The notes below the pieces were generated by a model. The model made no database searches, was not told where the DNA came from, and saw only the letters and a program-made list of their open reading frames with translations. From positions 310,001 to 374,000 of the forward strand of contig NZ_JANBBF010000012.1 of NCBI RefSeq assembly GCF_024648885.1: a stretch of 64,000 bases of DNA, written 5' to 3'. This document shows positions 1 to 8,310 of the stretch, in pieces; the first letter of the stretch is position 1; each line of letters starts with the position of its first letter. The stretch comes from Prauserella salsuginis (lineage in GTDB: Bacteria > Actinomycetota > Actinomycetes > Mycobacteriales > Pseudonocardiaceae). The translations under genes and the position numbers were made by a program.

Positions 1-1
1 A

Positions 2-100
2 CAGGACTGCCACGTCGCGTGCCCAGATCCGGAGGAACGCCTCGTGATGCGGGTCGACCGGACGCGCCGGTGCGAGCTGAACTCCGGCGACCTCACATGA
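2..100 (+). CDS. 3' end of an unidentified gene entering from the left edge
   Basis: An open frame runs from the window edge to a TGA that overlaps the ATG of the next gene as ATGA, the tight coupling seen throughout this region. About 27 of 32 codons end in G or C, while the competing frame upstream of the next gene's ATG lacks that bias, so this frame is the coding one. The 32 visible residues include three Cys and a basic patch and end in NSGDLT. I do not recognise the family. Confidence 0.5.
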   Translation, partial: QDCHVACPDPEERLVMRVDRTRRCELNSGDLT

Positions 101-1113
101 GCGACGTGGAGATCGGGCTCGGGTTGCAGAGCAACCTGTCGCTGCCGGAATACGCCAGACTGGCGGCGGCCGCCGAGGCCCACGGCGTCGACGTGCTCAG
201 CGTGTTCGCCGACCTGTTGTTCCAACCGCCGTTGCCCGCGCTGCTGGAGATGGCGCGGGTGACCGAACGGGTGCGGCTCGGCGCCGCCTGTTGGAACCCG
301 TACACGATGCACCCGTACGAGATCGCGGGCCAGCTCGCGGCACTCGACTCGGCCTCCGGCGGGCGCGCATACCTGGGACTGGCGCGGGGGACGTGGCTCG
401 GCGACATCGGAGTCACGCAGCCACGGCCGCTGGCGCATCTGCGCGAGGCCGTCGAGTTCGTGTACCGGTTGCTCGCCGGCGAAGGGGCGGGTTTCCAGGG
501 GGAGGTATTCCGGCTGGAACCCGGCGTCGCACCGAGATACGAGACCCACCGGCCGGATCCACCGTTGCTGATCGGGGCGTGGGGGCCGCGCACCGTCGCG
601 ATGGCGGGCACGGTCGCCCGGGAGGTCAAGATCGGGGGTACGGCGAATCCCGCGATGATCCCGGTGATGCGCGAGCGGCTCGAACCGGGCGAGCGGGGTG
701 CCGGTCGCGAACCCGGCGCGGTGCGCATCGTCGTCGGTGCCGTCACCGTCGTCGACCTCGACGGGGCCGCGGCGCGACGGCGCGCCCGCAAGGAGGTCGC
801 GATGTACCTCGGGGTCGTCGGCGAGTTCGACCCGACCATCGAGGTGCCGCCGGAACTACTGGCGGACATCAAGGCCAGGGTGGCTCTCGGCGACCACGAC
901 GGTGCCGGTGCGCTGATTCCGGACGAGCTGCTCGACCTGTTCGCCTTCTCCGGAACGCCCGAGCAGGTGGCCGCCCAGGCACAACGGCTCATCGAGGCCG
1001 GTGTCGGCCGTGTCGAGTTCGGCACCCCGCAGGGCCTCGATACGTTGCAGGGAATCGAACTGATCGGCAGCAAGGTGCTGCCTGCGCTCGATCGGTCGCC
1101 GGTGGGCCGATGA
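97..1113 (+). CDS. LLM-class flavin-dependent oxidoreductase (luciferase-like)
   Basis: Protein of 338 residues of the bacterial luciferase-like superfamily, TIM-barrel enzymes that use FMN or F420 to oxidise small substrates. Visible family features are the N-terminal beta strand IGLGLQSN, the barrel segments around VRLGAACWNPYT and YLGLARGTW, the PPLLIGAWGP strand near the middle and the C-terminal FSGTPEQVAAQ stretch typical of F420-type members. An in-frame GTG-type extension to position 19 exists, but the ATG at 97 is preferred because it overlaps the stop of the upstream gene and because third-position bias falls off before it. The substrate is unknown. The next gene, an alpha/beta hydrolase, lies 42 bases downstream and may be cotranscribed. 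Whether FMN or F420 is used cannot be decided by eye. Confidence 0.85.
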   Translation: MSDVEIGLGLQSNLSLPEYARLAAAAEAHGVDVLSVFADLLFQPPLPALLEMARVTERVRLGAACWNPYTMHPYEIAGQLAALDSASGGRAYLGLARGTWLGDIGVTQPRPLAHLREAVEFVYRLLAGEGAGFQGEVFRLEPGVAPRYETHRPDPPLLIGAWGPRTVAMAGTVAREVKIGGTANPAMIPVMRERLEPGERGAGREPGAVRIVVGAVTVVDLDGAAARRRARKEVAMYLGVVGEFDPTIEVPPELLADIKARVALGDHDGAGALIPDELLDLFAFSGTPEQVAAQAQRLIEAGVGRVEFGTPQGLDTLQGIELIGSKVLPALDRSPVGR

Positions 1114-1155
1114 CGGAGGTGGTGCCGACGTGACCGTATCCAGGAGGAGACTGTG

Positions 1156-1875
1156 ATGGACCGTGCCGTGCTGACCCGACCGGCGCCCGAACCCGACCGG
1201 ACGCTGCGCTACGGCGACGCTCCCGAGCACGTCGCGGACGCCTGGTTTCCCGCGACGCGGCGGTATCCGCTGCTGCTGTTCGTTCACGGCGGGTACTGGA
1301 GGCCGACGTACGACCGGGTACACACGCGTCCGCTCGCCGCGGCACTCCGCGACGAAGGCTGGCCGGTGGTGTCCGTCGAGTACCGCCGCGTGCCCGGGAA
1401 ACCGGACGACCTCGTCGCCGACGTCCGTTCCGCGCTGGCCGAACTGCCTGCGCAGCTCGGCATCCGCGAGACGGTCCTGGCGGGTCATTCGGCGGGCGGG
1501 CACCTGGCGTTGTGGGCGGCGTCGGCGTGTCCACCCGCGGGCCTGCTCGGCACGGTGCCGCTCGCACCGGTGGCGGATCTCGGGCTCGCGCACCGGCTCG
1601 GGCTGGGCGATGGTGCGGTCGAGGCGTTCCTGGGCGCTCCGCCGGACGAACGCCCCGACCTCGACCCGGTGCGGATGCCGGCGCCGGAGAGCCCCGTGAC
1701 GATCGTGCACGGGGCCGAGGACCGCCTGCCGGTCTCGGTCAGCGAGTCGTATGTGGACACCAACCCGGCTGCGAACCTGGTCGTGGTTCCCGGGGCCGCC
1801 CACTTCGAGGTCATCGATCCCGTCAGCGCGGCATGGCCGGTGGTAACGGCAGTGCTCGCCGAGTCGACCGGTTAG
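1156..1875 (+). CDS. alpha/beta hydrolase, kynurenine formamidase/BD-FAE-like
   Basis: Protein of 239 residues with the short alpha/beta hydrolase fold. The oxyanion-hole motif FVHGGYW lies near residue 45, the nucleophile elbow GHSAGGH puts the catalytic serine near residue 112, the acid is likely in HGAEDRLP and the histidine in GAAHFEV. The HGGxW form of the oxyanion motif is characteristic of the kynurenine-formamidase/carboxylesterase branch, so an ester or formamide substrate is likely, but nothing beside it points to tryptophan breakdown. A strong AGGAGGAG ribosome site sits 6 bases before the ATG at 1156, which is chosen over the GTG at 1153. It follows the luciferase-like gene in the same direction. 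Confidence 0.82.
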   Translation: MDRAVLTRPAPEPDRTLRYGDAPEHVADAWFPATRRYPLLLFVHGGYWRPTYDRVHTRPLAAALRDEGWPVVSVEYRRVPGKPDDLVADVRSALAELPAQLGIRETVLAGHSAGGHLALWAASACPPAGLLGTVPLAPVADLGLAHRLGLGDGAVEAFLGAPPDERPDLDPVRMPAPESPVTIVHGAEDRLPVSVSESYVDTNPAANLVVVPGAAHFEVIDPVSAAWPVVTAVLAESTG

Positions 1876-1898
1876 GGACGTCACCGGGCTCGGGGCGG

Positions 1899-2290
1899 TC
1901 AGTCGACGGCGCGTGCGATGTCCAGAAGCAGGTCTCTGAGCCAGCGGTGTGCGGGATCGGTGTGGTGGGCCGGATGCCACCAGAACGCCTCCTTGAGCGG
2001 CACGACGTCCCACGGGCAGGGCAGCCTGCGTACCCCGGCGGCGTCGGCGAGCCGGAGCGCCGCCGGGGTACGCAGAAGCGCGATCCGGCGCGTTCCTGCG
2101 ACCAGGAACGGGACAGGCAGAAACGTTTCGGTCACCACGTGCACCTCGGGCTCGATGCCGATCATCGACAACCGGCGGACGGCCGGGGTGAAGGCCGTCG
2201 GCGCGTGGTGAGTGACGATCCACGGCAGCGTGGTCAACTGGTCCAGCGAGATGTGCTCGGCGACCTCGTCGTGGGCGGCGGGACGGCGGT
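1899..2290 (-). pseudogene. C-terminal remnant of a LysR-family regulator
   Basis: About 125 codons resemble the last part of the substrate-binding domain of NodD-type actinobacterial LysR regulators: the LTTLPWIV strand, the AFTPAVRRL helix, VTETFLPVPFLVAGT, and the ending DVVPLKEAFWWHP followed by DPAHRWLRDLL. The helix-turn-helix and the first half of the ligand domain, about 190 residues, are absent. The recognisable frame stops resembling LysR right where the neighbouring hydrolase gene ends at 2293, so the 5' part seems to have been lost by a deletion or replaced by the hydrolase gene. The remaining frame is open, so loss looks recent. It is very unlikely to work as a regulator. Confidence 0.68.
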
Positions 2291-2292
2291 GG

Positions 2293-3144
2293 TCAGTCGC
2301 CGGCCGCCAGGATCGTGCGCAGCGCCGTGACGAGGGCCAACGGCCGGTCCAGCATCGGATGATGACCCGCGTCCGGCAGGTCGACGAGCACGGTGCGGCA
2401 ACGCAGCAGGGACCGGATCTCCCGCGCCATCTCCGGCGAGACGAGACCGTGCTCGGTGCGGATGAACGACGTCGGCCGGTCGATCCGGGGGAGGATGCCG
2501 CGTAACGGCGTGTACGGGGCCTTCAGCGTCGGGTCGAACTTCCACGTCCAGCCCTCGTCCACCGCCCGCACGGATTCCTCGGCGATGTGCCTGCGGATGT
2601 AGGGCAGCAGGACGTCCTGGGGAGGCAGCGTCCGGAACCGGCCGAGAATGGTCTCCCGGTCCGGATACACGCGGACGGGCCTGGCCCGCCTGTTCTCCGG
2701 AGGCCGGTCGTTCAACGGCGAATCGATGATCGTCAGCCCGGTGAGCCGGTCCGCGAAATCGGCGCCGGTTTGCGCGGTCACCCAACCGCCCATGCTGTGC
2801 CCGACCACGTGGAACGGCCTGTCGACCCCTCCGGCGTCCGCCGCGGCGACGACCTCACGCGCCCAGAGCGTGATGTCGTACGACTCCCTGGCGGCGCTGT
2901 CACCATGACCGGACAGGTCGACGGCCACGACCCGCCGATGCTGGGCGAGCAGCGGCGCGATGTGGTCCCACCAGCCGGAATGGGCCGAACCTCCGTGCAC
3001 GAGCACCACCCCGGGATGGTGCTCGGCACCCCAGCAGCGCAGGTGGACCTTGCCGTCGTCGACGGTCGTGTCACGGTGTTCGGGCCGCTCGGCCAGCGCG
3101 GTGCGAAACCACGACGGCGCCTCGGCGTCGCTGTCGAAATCCAT
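2293..3144 (-). CDS. alpha/beta fold hydrolase
   Basis: Protein of 283 residues with a complete alpha/beta hydrolase fold. Oxyanion motif VLVHGGSAHSGWW lies near residue 50, the LSGHGDS loop near 80, nucleophile elbow GHSMGGW near 115, and the histidine in GHHPMLDRP close to the C-terminus. It resembles ester or C-C hydrolases of the MhpC/haloalkane type but the substrate cannot be read from sequence. It is not convincingly the missing 3-oxoadipate enol-lactonase (PcaD) of the protocatechuate operon 3.5 kb away. Divergent from the enoyl-CoA hydratase gene, with about 160 bases of shared promoter region. Directly downstream is the broken LysR remnant. Confidence 0.8.
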   Translation of the reverse strand: MDFDSDAEAPSWFRTALAERPEHRDTTVDDGKVHLRCWGAEHHPGVVLVHGGSAHSGWWDHIAPLLAQHRRVVAVDLSGHGDSAARESYDITLWAREVVAAADAGGVDRPFHVVGHSMGGWVTAQTGADFADRLTGLTIIDSPLNDRPPENRRARPVRVYPDRETILGRFRTLPPQDVLLPYIRRHIAEESVRAVDEGWTWKFDPTLKAPYTPLRGILPRIDRPTSFIRTEHGLVSPEMAREIRSLLRCRTVLVDLPDAGHHPMLDRPLALVTALRTILAAGD

Positions 3145-3302
3145 CGCATCGAATCTAACCCGGGGCCCCTGCCGCCCGGCGCGTCGGGAGCTGTGGCGCG
3201 GCAGCGGTGTGGGCAGCAGGCTTGGGCGGGCCGAATCGCGCTGCTAGCTTGGCGGATGATCAACGATCGCTGCAGCCTGTCGAAGGGGACGGTGGCACGG
3301 GA

Positions 3303-4211
3303 ATGGGCGAGTACGCCGAGATCCGCTACGAAGTGTCCGGACCGATCGCCACGGTGACCCTGCACCGTCCGGAACGGTTGAACGCATTCACCACCACGAT
3401 GGCTCACGAGCTCGTCGACGCGTTCGACCGGGCCGACGCCGACGACGACGTACGCGTGGTGGTCGTGACCGGCGAAGGGCGCGGGTTCTGTGCCGGCGCC
3501 GACCTCGGCGGCGGTGCCGACACCTTCGATGCGGGCGACGGGGCCGACCGGCGTTCCGCACACGGCGAGATCGACGGCGTACCGCGGGATGGCGGCGGCA
3601 CGGTGTCATTGCGCATCGCCGCGTGCCGTAAACCCGTGATCGGTGCCATCAACGGGCCCGCGGTCGGCGTCGGCGTGACGATGACGCTGCCGATGGACAT
3701 CCGGATCGCCGCCGAGGAAGCCCGTTTCGGGTTCGTGTTCGCCCGCAGGGGCATCGTCCCGGAGGCTGCTTCCACGTGGTTCCTGCCCCGCATCGTCGGC
3801 ATTTCGCAGGCCATGGAATGGGTCGCCACGGGGCGGGTGTTCGACGCGGCAGAAGCCCGCGAGGGCGGACTCGTCTCCCGCGTGGTCCCCGGTGACCGGC
3901 TGCTCGAGTCCGCGACCGAACTCGCCTCGGAGATCGCCGACAACACCTCGGCGGTCTCCGTCGCGGTCGCCCGTCAGCTGTTGTGGGGCATGCTCGGCTC
4001 GGCGACACCGTGGGATGCGCACCGGGCCGACTCCCGCGCGATGTACGGACTCGGCGCCGGCGCGGACGCGGCCGAGGGCGTCGCGGCGTTCCTCGAGAAG
4101 CGGGCCGCCCAATTCCCCGGGCGGCCCAGCGCAGACATCCCCGAGGGGCTTCCGCGCTGGCCGCTCCCGCCCGACGACGCGACGGGATCGGGCACCTGGC
4201 ATCAGGCATAG
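3303..4211 (+). CDS. enoyl-CoA hydratase/isomerase family protein
   Basis: Protein of 302 residues of the crotonase superfamily, which hydrates or isomerises acyl-CoA thioesters. Visible are the VTLHRPERLNAF start, the first oxyanion segment GEGRGFCAGADLGG near residue 60, the second around AINGPAVGVGVTMTLPMDIR, and the acidic segment GIVPEAASTWFLPR that carries a catalytic glutamate in hydratases. A longer frame opens at 3207, but the ATG at 3303 aligns with the family N-terminus and follows a GGGGA stretch. A loop of about 30 polar residues follows the first oxyanion motif. It stands alone between divergent and convergent neighbours, so the pathway is unclear; fatty-acid or ring-cleavage thioesters are possible substrates. 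Confidence 0.85.
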   Translation: MGEYAEIRYEVSGPIATVTLHRPERLNAFTTTMAHELVDAFDRADADDDVRVVVVTGEGRGFCAGADLGGGADTFDAGDGADRRSAHGEIDGVPRDGGGTVSLRIAACRKPVIGAINGPAVGVGVTMTLPMDIRIAAEEARFGFVFARRGIVPEAASTWFLPRIVGISQAMEWVATGRVFDAAEAREGGLVSRVVPGDRLLESATELASEIADNTSAVSVAVARQLLWGMLGSATPWDAHRADSRAMYGLGAGADAAEGVAAFLEKRAAQFPGRPSADIPEGLPRWPLPPDDATGSGTWHQA

Positions 4212-4280
4212 GAGTCGCGCGGCTCGTCGGCAGCCGGCACCGCGCGGGTACGCCTGCCGGCATGTCGACATTCCGGGATG

Positions 4281-5159
4281 CTAGCTCCCGTCGGTTCGGG
4301 CCATGGGCCCGGAGGACGGGTAGCTGCCGGCGTCGCAGACCCGGCGGCCCCAGGGGCGCAGGATCTCGACGAGGGTGGGCAGGTCGTCGCCGAGGGCGTC
4401 GACGATCGGTCGGCACTGGCGGTCGGTGGCGGTCTCCACCGCATCCCGCTCCGCCCTGCCCTGTTCGGTCAGCGCGCCGTCGGCGACGAGGCCACGGCCG
4501 ACGAGCCGCTCCTCGGCGGCGTCGAGGTGTTCGGGTGACCACGCGCGCGAGCGGATGTAGGTGCGCATCGGCATGCCCCAGTACAGCTCGGTGAGCAGGC
4601 CGATCTCCACGGCGTCGAATCCGGCACCGGTCCAAGCGGCGATGTGCGCGTCGCCGCGGTACTCGCGGAGCATGTCGCCGAGCCGCCACACGTCGCCGAC
4701 GGGATCGCCGGGCAGGCCGAGTGCGCGAAGCCCGGCGAACAGGGGCTTGCCTTCGGGCCGGAGCGGTTCGACGGCCCGTTCCAGCAGTGGCCGTGCCTCC
4801 TCGAGCCGGTCCGGGTGTTCGCCGAGGATGGCGGTGAGTTGGCGGATCGCGCCGTCGGTCCGCGCCCGGCAGATCGTCGCGGCGTCGGTGAGCGACCACC
4901 CGTAGGTGACGGCCGGGACGACGACCTCGGGGTTGAACACGGCGAAGGCCGCGGCGACGACGTCACCGGGCGCCTGCCCCAGTAGCGAACCGCGGCTCGT
5001 GAAGTAGGCAGGGCCGTCCGGATTGGGCACGCCGTTCCGGGAGCCGGGGCTGCCGTTGAACCCGAGCTTCTCGTAGGCGTCGTGGCATTCCTGCGCGAAG
5101 TAGACCTGTCCGACGACGGGTTCGAGAGCGCCGGAGAGCGCGCGAGCCGGGTTCGCCAC
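4281..5159 (-). CDS. SCO6745-family protein
   Basis: Protein of 292 residues that matches the actinobacterial SCO6745 family by its pattern: an all-helical N-terminal part beginning with LEPVVGQVYFAQECHDAY, the conserved YFTSRGSLLGQ segment, and a second half that looks like a winged-helix, MarR-like domain with RLVGRGLVADGALTEQGRAERDAVE resembling a wing followed by a TDRQ helix. The biochemical function of the family is not established; it is common as a single-copy gene in Streptomyces, Mycobacterium and relatives. Convergent with the enoyl-CoA hydratase gene and unlinked to any obvious pathway. Confidence 0.75.
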   Translation of the reverse strand: MANPARALSGALEPVVGQVYFAQECHDAYEKLGFNGSPGSRNGVPNPDGPAYFTSRGSLLGQAPGDVVAAAFAVFNPEVVVPAVTYGWSLTDAATICRARTDGAIRQLTAILGEHPDRLEEARPLLERAVEPLRPEGKPLFAGLRALGLPGDPVGDVWRLGDMLREYRGDAHIAAWTGAGFDAVEIGLLTELYWGMPMRTYIRSRAWSPEHLDAAEERLVGRGLVADGALTEQGRAERDAVETATDRQCRPIVDALGDDLPTLVEILRPWGRRVCDAGSYPSSGPMARTDGS

Positions 5160-5246
5160 GGGTGTTCCTCCTGAATCGACGACGTTCTCGGTGCCGCGGT
5201 GCGGATGCCGCAGCGCACGAAGCTTGTCAGTGCCGGACCGCCGGGT

Positions 5247-6449
5247 TCAAGCCCGTTCCGGCCCGGAACCCGGTCCCGGGTCGCCGGCTCGTCGGGGCGA
5301 CGGCGTGCCGTCCCCGGCGGAGGGTGAGCCAGGGCGGCCCGCGCGCGGTGGTCGTTCGCCGGCGGGTTCCGGGACGTAGCGGCGGGCAGCCAGCGGATCC
5401 TCGGTGACCCGTAACCAGCTCCGGAGATTCGCGGGAGCACGCCAGTCGGGAAGCAGGTCCGCCACCTGCTCGTGCAGGAACAGGGCGTGGCTGCAGCTCT
5501 CGTGCCAGGCGCTGATCCGTTGTTCGCGGGTGTGCCGGTGGGGCCGGAGTTCGGTGTGCAGTTCGAGCTGGGCGTGGAGCGAATGGAACGTCGCGGCGGT
5601 GCACGGATCGGCCGTGGCCTCCAGCCGTGCCGGAAGGGCGCCGCCGCACACGGGACAGTCGCACCGCCAGAGGTGGTCGAGTTCGGGCGTGTGCGCGAAG
5701 GCCCGGGCGCAGGTCGCCAGCAGGTGGTAGCTGAGCAGACCGCTGATGAACGCGGACACCCCGGCCGGGCGGCCGCCACCACCGGACGGCGTCCGATACA
5801 GATGGCGGAGCGTGCTGGTGACGCCGATCGCGGCGGCGTGCGCGCCGTGGCAGAGCGCGCCCAGCGCGGAGACGTCGCTGCGCAGGAGGAGGACCGGAAC
5901 CGTGGCGGCAGCGAGCAGTTCGAGGAAGCCGCGCAGAACGTACTGCGCGGCGAAGGGGTCCTTGTCGTGCTCGATGGCCACGGCGACCGGCACGCCGTGT
6001 GATTCGATCTTGTTCGTCAGTGTCCGGTGCCGCCCCGAGGATGCGAACCATTCGGCGGCCAGCGGGAGCATGGCGATCGTCGGCGCCGGTTGCGTCGCTG
6101 CTTCGCGAAGGACTCTGTCCAGTCCGTCGTCGTCGCCGGCGGCGGCGAGGTAACCGGAATCGGTGAGTGCGATCAGGCCGCGCTCGCGCTGCCTGCGGCA
6201 CCATTCCGGCTGGATGCCCTGCGCCGCAGGTTTCCGGTTGCCGCCGGAGTAGCGGTCGGCGTCGCACAGCACCGGACCGTCGAAACCGCGTGAACGCAGG
6301 GCGGCCGCGGCCGTGAGCGCATCCTGGTGCCTGCCGGTGACGACGATGCCGGCGTCGTGTGCCGCGGCTACCGGCGCGACCCGCTCCGCCTGCGAGGCAC
6401 GGCACTGGAGCAGCAGCCGTCCAGCCAGCTGGTCCAGTGAGCCACGCAC
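5247..6449 (-). CDS. orphan protein with tRNA-guanine-transglycosylase-like zinc motif
   Basis: Protein of 400 residues, GTG start, of no family I can name with certainty. The C-terminal half has CDCPVC near residue 262, followed 20 and 23 residues later by FHSLHAQL, which mirrors the C-x-C-x2-C ... HNLH zinc site of tRNA-guanine and 7-deazaguanine-DNA transglycosylases. The first half alternates strands and helices like a TIM barrel, with GIVVTGRHQDAL, GPVLCDADRYSGG and a late GALCHGAHAAAIG turn of the phosphate-loop type. The last 55 residues are low-complexity, rich in Pro, Arg and Gly. No queuosine or 7-deazaguanine synthesis gene is nearby. An overlapping frame (5227-6495) lacks protein-like composition and is rejected. 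Confidence 0.6.
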   Translation of the reverse strand: MRGSLDQLAGRLLLQCRASQAERVAPVAAAHDAGIVVTGRHQDALTAAAALRSRGFDGPVLCDADRYSGGNRKPAAQGIQPEWCRRQRERGLIALTDSGYLAAAGDDDGLDRVLREAATQPAPTIAMLPLAAEWFASSGRHRTLTNKIESHGVPVAVAIEHDKDPFAAQYVLRGFLELLAAATVPVLLLRSDVSALGALCHGAHAAAIGVTSTLRHLYRTPSGGGGRPAGVSAFISGLLSYHLLATCARAFAHTPELDHLWRCDCPVCGGALPARLEATADPCTAATFHSLHAQLELHTELRPHRHTREQRISAWHESCSHALFLHEQVADLLPDWRAPANLRSWLRVTEDPLAARRYVPEPAGERPPRAGRPGSPSAGDGTPSPRRAGDPGPGSGPERA

Positions 6450-6624
6450 AGCTCAACCGTGGCGGAGCAGGGAACCGGCTGTCACCAGTGGTCACGCCGA
6501 TGCCGGGCGGTATCGCGCCGACGGCCCAACCACACGTGGCGCAGCGCGCACGACGGGACGGGTGTGAGTGTCGTTGCCGGCGCTGCCGGCGAGCGCCGTC
6601 ACCCGGAGTGACCCGGCGTGTCGG

Positions 6625-7815
6625 TCAGCGGGTGGGCCAGCCCGTGTAGGCCTCCGCGAGGTAGGTCTTCCCCGCCGTCGAGCGCACCACCGAGCGCAGC
6701 TCCGCGACCTGGCGCCGGAGGTCGAACTCGTCGGCCCCGTGCGGTCGGTGCAGCATCGAGGTCATCCAGTACGAGAAGTGCTGCGAGCGCCAGACCCTGT
6801 CGAGGGCCCGCCGCGAGTACTCGTCCAGCGCCTCGTCGTCGCCGTCGGCCAGCGCCCGCTCGAGGGTCTCCGCGAGGACGCGCACATCGGCCAGCGCGAG
6901 GTTGAGACCCTTGGCGCCCGTCGGCGGGACGGTATGGGCGGCGTCACCCGCCAGCACCATGTTTCCGTAGCGCATGGGTTCCACGACGTTGCTGCGGAAC
7001 CGCAGGACCGATTTCCCGGTGATCGGCCCTTCCTCCAACCGGTGCCCGTTCGCGCCGACCCGGGCCTGCAGCTCGGACCAGATCCGATCGTCCGACCACG
7101 CATCGACGTCCTCGTCCGGATCGCACTGGAAGTACATCCGCTGCGTGGTCTCGGTCCGCTGGCTGATCAACGCGAATCCGCGGTCGGAGTGGTTGTAGAT
7201 CAGTTCCGGCGCGCTCTTCGGTGCCTCGCACAGGATGCCGAACCACGCGAAGGGGTATTCCTTCCGGTACTGGCGGAGCTCGGCGGGCGGAACGGCGTGG
7301 CGGCACAGGCTGTGCGAGCCGTCCGCACCGACCAGGTACCGGCACCGGACCTCGTGAGCGCTGCCGTCGGCGTCGGTGAATCGGATCGACGGCCGTTCGC
7401 CGGTGACGTCGTGCACCGACGTGTCGCGAACGCCGAACCGCACGTCCGCACCGGCGGCGGCGCGGGCATCGGCGAGGTCGACGAACACCTCGGTCTGCGG
7501 GTACAGCCACACCGACGCCCCGGCGAGTTCCTGGAAGTCGATGTGGTGCAGCTGTCCGCCGAAGGCCAGGTACGTGCCGTGGTGGCGGTCGCCCTCGGAC
7601 AGGACCCGTTCGGACACCCCGGTCTCGCTGAGCAGTCGTACGCTGTCGGCCTCCAGAATCCCCGCGCGCACGGTCTGTTCGATCTCGTCGCGGCTGCGGT
7701 GGTCCACGACGACCGAGTCGATCCCGCGTCGTGCGAGGAGGTGGGAGAGCATCAGCCCCGCCGGACCGCCGCCGACGATCCCCACGCTCGTCGTGGTGAC
7801 CTCGCGCGCGCTCAT
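6625..7815 (-). CDS. pobA: 4-hydroxybenzoate 3-monooxygenase
   Basis: Flavoprotein of 396 residues that hydroxylates 4-hydroxybenzoate to protocatechuate with NAD(P)H and oxygen, in the cytoplasm. The FAD-binding GGGPAGLM motif is at the N-terminus, the second FAD motif YLVGADGSHS near residue 160 and the third, GDAAHTVPPTGAKGLNLAL, near residue 290; length equals the roughly 390 residues of the PobA family, and RAGILEADSVRLL is characteristic of it. The start at 7815 is chosen because it gives an ATGA overlap with the pcaC stop; the frame runs on to 8151 but that part is antisense to pcaC. It is the last gene of the protocatechuate operon, so substrate hydroxylation and ring cleavage are cotranscribed. 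Confidence 0.93.
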   Translation of the reverse strand: MSAREVTTTSVGIVGGGPAGLMLSHLLARRGIDSVVVDHRSRDEIEQTVRAGILEADSVRLLSETGVSERVLSEGDRHHGTYLAFGGQLHHIDFQELAGASVWLYPQTEVFVDLADARAAAGADVRFGVRDTSVHDVTGERPSIRFTDADGSAHEVRCRYLVGADGSHSLCRHAVPPAELRQYRKEYPFAWFGILCEAPKSAPELIYNHSDRGFALISQRTETTQRMYFQCDPDEDVDAWSDDRIWSELQARVGANGHRLEEGPITGKSVLRFRSNVVEPMRYGNMVLAGDAAHTVPPTGAKGLNLALADVRVLAETLERALADGDDEALDEYSRRALDRVWRSQHFSYWMTSMLHRPHGADEFDLRRQVAELRSVVRSTAGKTYLAEAYTGWPTR

Positions 7816-8279
7816 GCCCCGCCGGTCCGTTCGTCGTCGCCGTCCTCGCCGGGAACCGGTCCTTCCCCGGGAACGTGCTGCTCCTCGGGACCCCGCTGCT
7901 CCTCCAGAACCCGCTGCTCCTCCAGAACCTGCTGTGCCACGGCGAACCCGTGGTTGGCGGTGGGAACTCCACAGTAGACGGCGCTCTGCAGGATCACCTC
8001 GCGGATCTCCTCGACCGTCAGGCCGTTGGTGCGGGCCGCGCGCACGTGCATGGCGAACTCGTCCCAGTGGCCACGGGCGAGCATCGCCGTGAGCACCGCG
8101 ACGCTGCGCATGCGCCGGTCGAGGCCGGGACGGGTCCACACGCTGCCCCACGCATAGCGGGTGATGAGGTCCTGGAAGTCCTCGGTGAACTCGTTCTTGC
8201 GCGTTTCGGCGCGGTCGACGTGTGCGTCGCCGAGCACCTCTCGGCGCACCCGCATGCCGTCGTCGTACGGGTCGGGCAT
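7812..8279 (-). CDS. pcaC: 4-carboxymuconolactone decarboxylase with a repeat-bearing C-terminal tail
   Basis: Protein of 155 residues of the CMD/AhpD-like helical family, which decarboxylates 4-carboxymuconolactone to 3-oxoadipate enol-lactone. Conserved features are RREVLGDAHVDRA at the start, the RMRSVAVLTAMLARGHWDEF helix and AMHVRAARTNGLT with the likely active-site histidine, then QSAVYCGVPTANHGFAVA. The body ends near residue 126, the usual family size. The remaining 29 residues are low complexity, built from EEQ-containing units encoded by a tandem DNA repeat. It is free-standing, not fused to the enol-lactonase as in many actinobacteria (pcaL). Start at 8279; 31 bases separate it from pcaB. 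Confidence 0.9.
   Translation of the reverse strand: MPDPYDDGMRVRREVLGDAHVDRAETRKNEFTEDFQDLITRYAWGSVWTRPGLDRRMRSVAVLTAMLARGHWDEFAMHVRAARTNGLTVEEIREVILQSAVYCGVPTANHGFAVAQQVLEEQRVLEEQRGPEEQHVPGEGPVPGEDGDDERTGGA
7878..7931. repeat. three tandem 18-bp units inside the 3' end of pcaC
   Basis: Units at 7878-7895, 7896-7913 and 7914-7931 each begin CTGCTCCTC. Units two and three differ at one base; unit one differs at several more. The length is a multiple of three, so each unit adds six residues (a V/G-L/P-E-E-Q pattern) to the pcaC tail without shifting frame. More degenerate copies may continue toward 7850. Confidence 0.85.
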
Positions 8280-8310
8280 GGATATCTCCCGTCGTGGGGT
8301 CGGTCGGACG

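Noticed and set aside
856-2223. A 455-codon minus-strand frame across the LLM and hydrolase genes
   Set aside because: Arg/Gly/Pro-rich shadow frame antisense to two well-supported plus-strand genes; such frames are common in high-GC DNA.
2293-3144. Assignment as the missing pcaD
   Set aside because: General alpha/beta hydrolase motifs only, distant from the operon and on a separate transcript; not enough to support the name.
5227-6495. A 422-codon minus-strand frame overlapping the orphan zinc-motif protein
   Set aside because: Its translation is dominated by Arg, Pro and Gly with no fold-like pattern, while the overlapping 400-codon frame has G/C-ending codons and a recognisable zinc site.
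7878-7931. CRISPR-like or mobile repeat
   Set aside because: The units are directly adjacent without spacers, few in number and in frame within a gene.
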